24,050 bases of DNA from Desulfuromonadales bacterium (lineage in GTDB: Bacteria > Desulfobacterota > Desulfuromonadia > Geobacterales > Pseudopelobacteraceae). The stretch lies in contig JAATGX010000185.1 of NCBI GenBank assembly GCA_015688915.1, positions 1 through 24,050 on the forward strand, written 5' to 3'. Positions within the stretch are counted from its first letter, which is position 1; every line of letters begins with the position of its first letter. The notes beneath the pieces were generated by a model. That model saw nothing but the letters and a program-made list of their open reading frames with translations, was not told where the DNA came from and made no database searches. Below are positions 24,044 through 24,050 of the stretch, in pieces. A program made the position numbers and the translations under genes.

Positions 24044-24050
24044 ACGTTAA

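Overview
The window looks like chromosome of a Geobacter-type delta-proteobacterium (Desulfuromonadia/Geobacterales). The basis is the gene order pheA-tyrA-aroA-cmk-ispH-rpsA-ihfB, a high-GC coding style, strong AGGAGG-type ribosome sites and a high density of redox and signalling proteins (Cache chemoreceptor, diguanylate cyclase, hemerythrin, PAS). This is recognition from memory, not a database search.

Layout. 1-1783: end of an EmrA/HlyD-type adaptor followed by an EmrB/DHA2 multidrug permease, closed by a strong terminator. 1864-3910 (minus): a 12-TM MFS transporter, then a small lipoprotein with two fibronectin type III repeats. 4120-11629 (minus): a long, largely continuous operon. It runs from a sigma70-like promoter through pheA, tyrA, a long palindromic element, aroA, cmk, ispH, rpsA and ihfB, and probably into tRNA-Leu(UAA) and tRNA-Arg(UCU), with a terminator after the last tRNA. 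It joins phenylalanine/tyrosine synthesis and the EPSP step of the shikimate pathway to CMP kinase, the last MEP isoprenoid step, ribosomal protein S1 and a nucleoid protein. 11655-14587 (minus): a thiamine-binding-type protein, a Cache-HAMP methyl-accepting chemotaxis protein and an unknown exported protein. 14588-15126 is mostly non-coding. 15127-15681 (minus): an HD-domain protein.

15755-17552 (plus): a compact redox/NO-type operon (DUF1858-like Cys protein, CGCPGS Cys-rich protein, hemerythrin, PAS protein). Its first cistron is preceded by a strong Shine-Dalgarno and an ATG followed at once by TAA, and upstream lies a CRP/FNR-geometry palindrome. 17711-18721: a ThiI-like PP-loop enzyme with a folded leader. 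18796-20106 (minus): 5'-deoxynucleotidase YfbR and BluB. 20144-20852 (minus): a HEPN/MNT (HepT-MntA-type) gene pair in which both genes carry in-frame TAA codons upstream of their catalytic motifs. 20888-22480 (minus): a Cache-GGDEF diguanylate cyclase.

22507-24050: two structured sites resembling integron attC sites bracket a tautomerase and a 3-methyladenine DNA glycosylase on the minus strand, in the order and spacing expected of a gene cassette. No integrase lies in the window. The best candidates for something undescribed are the attC-like pair, the ATG-TAA leader of the redox operon, the doubly broken toxin-antitoxin pair and the nested RNA fold at 17549-17608.
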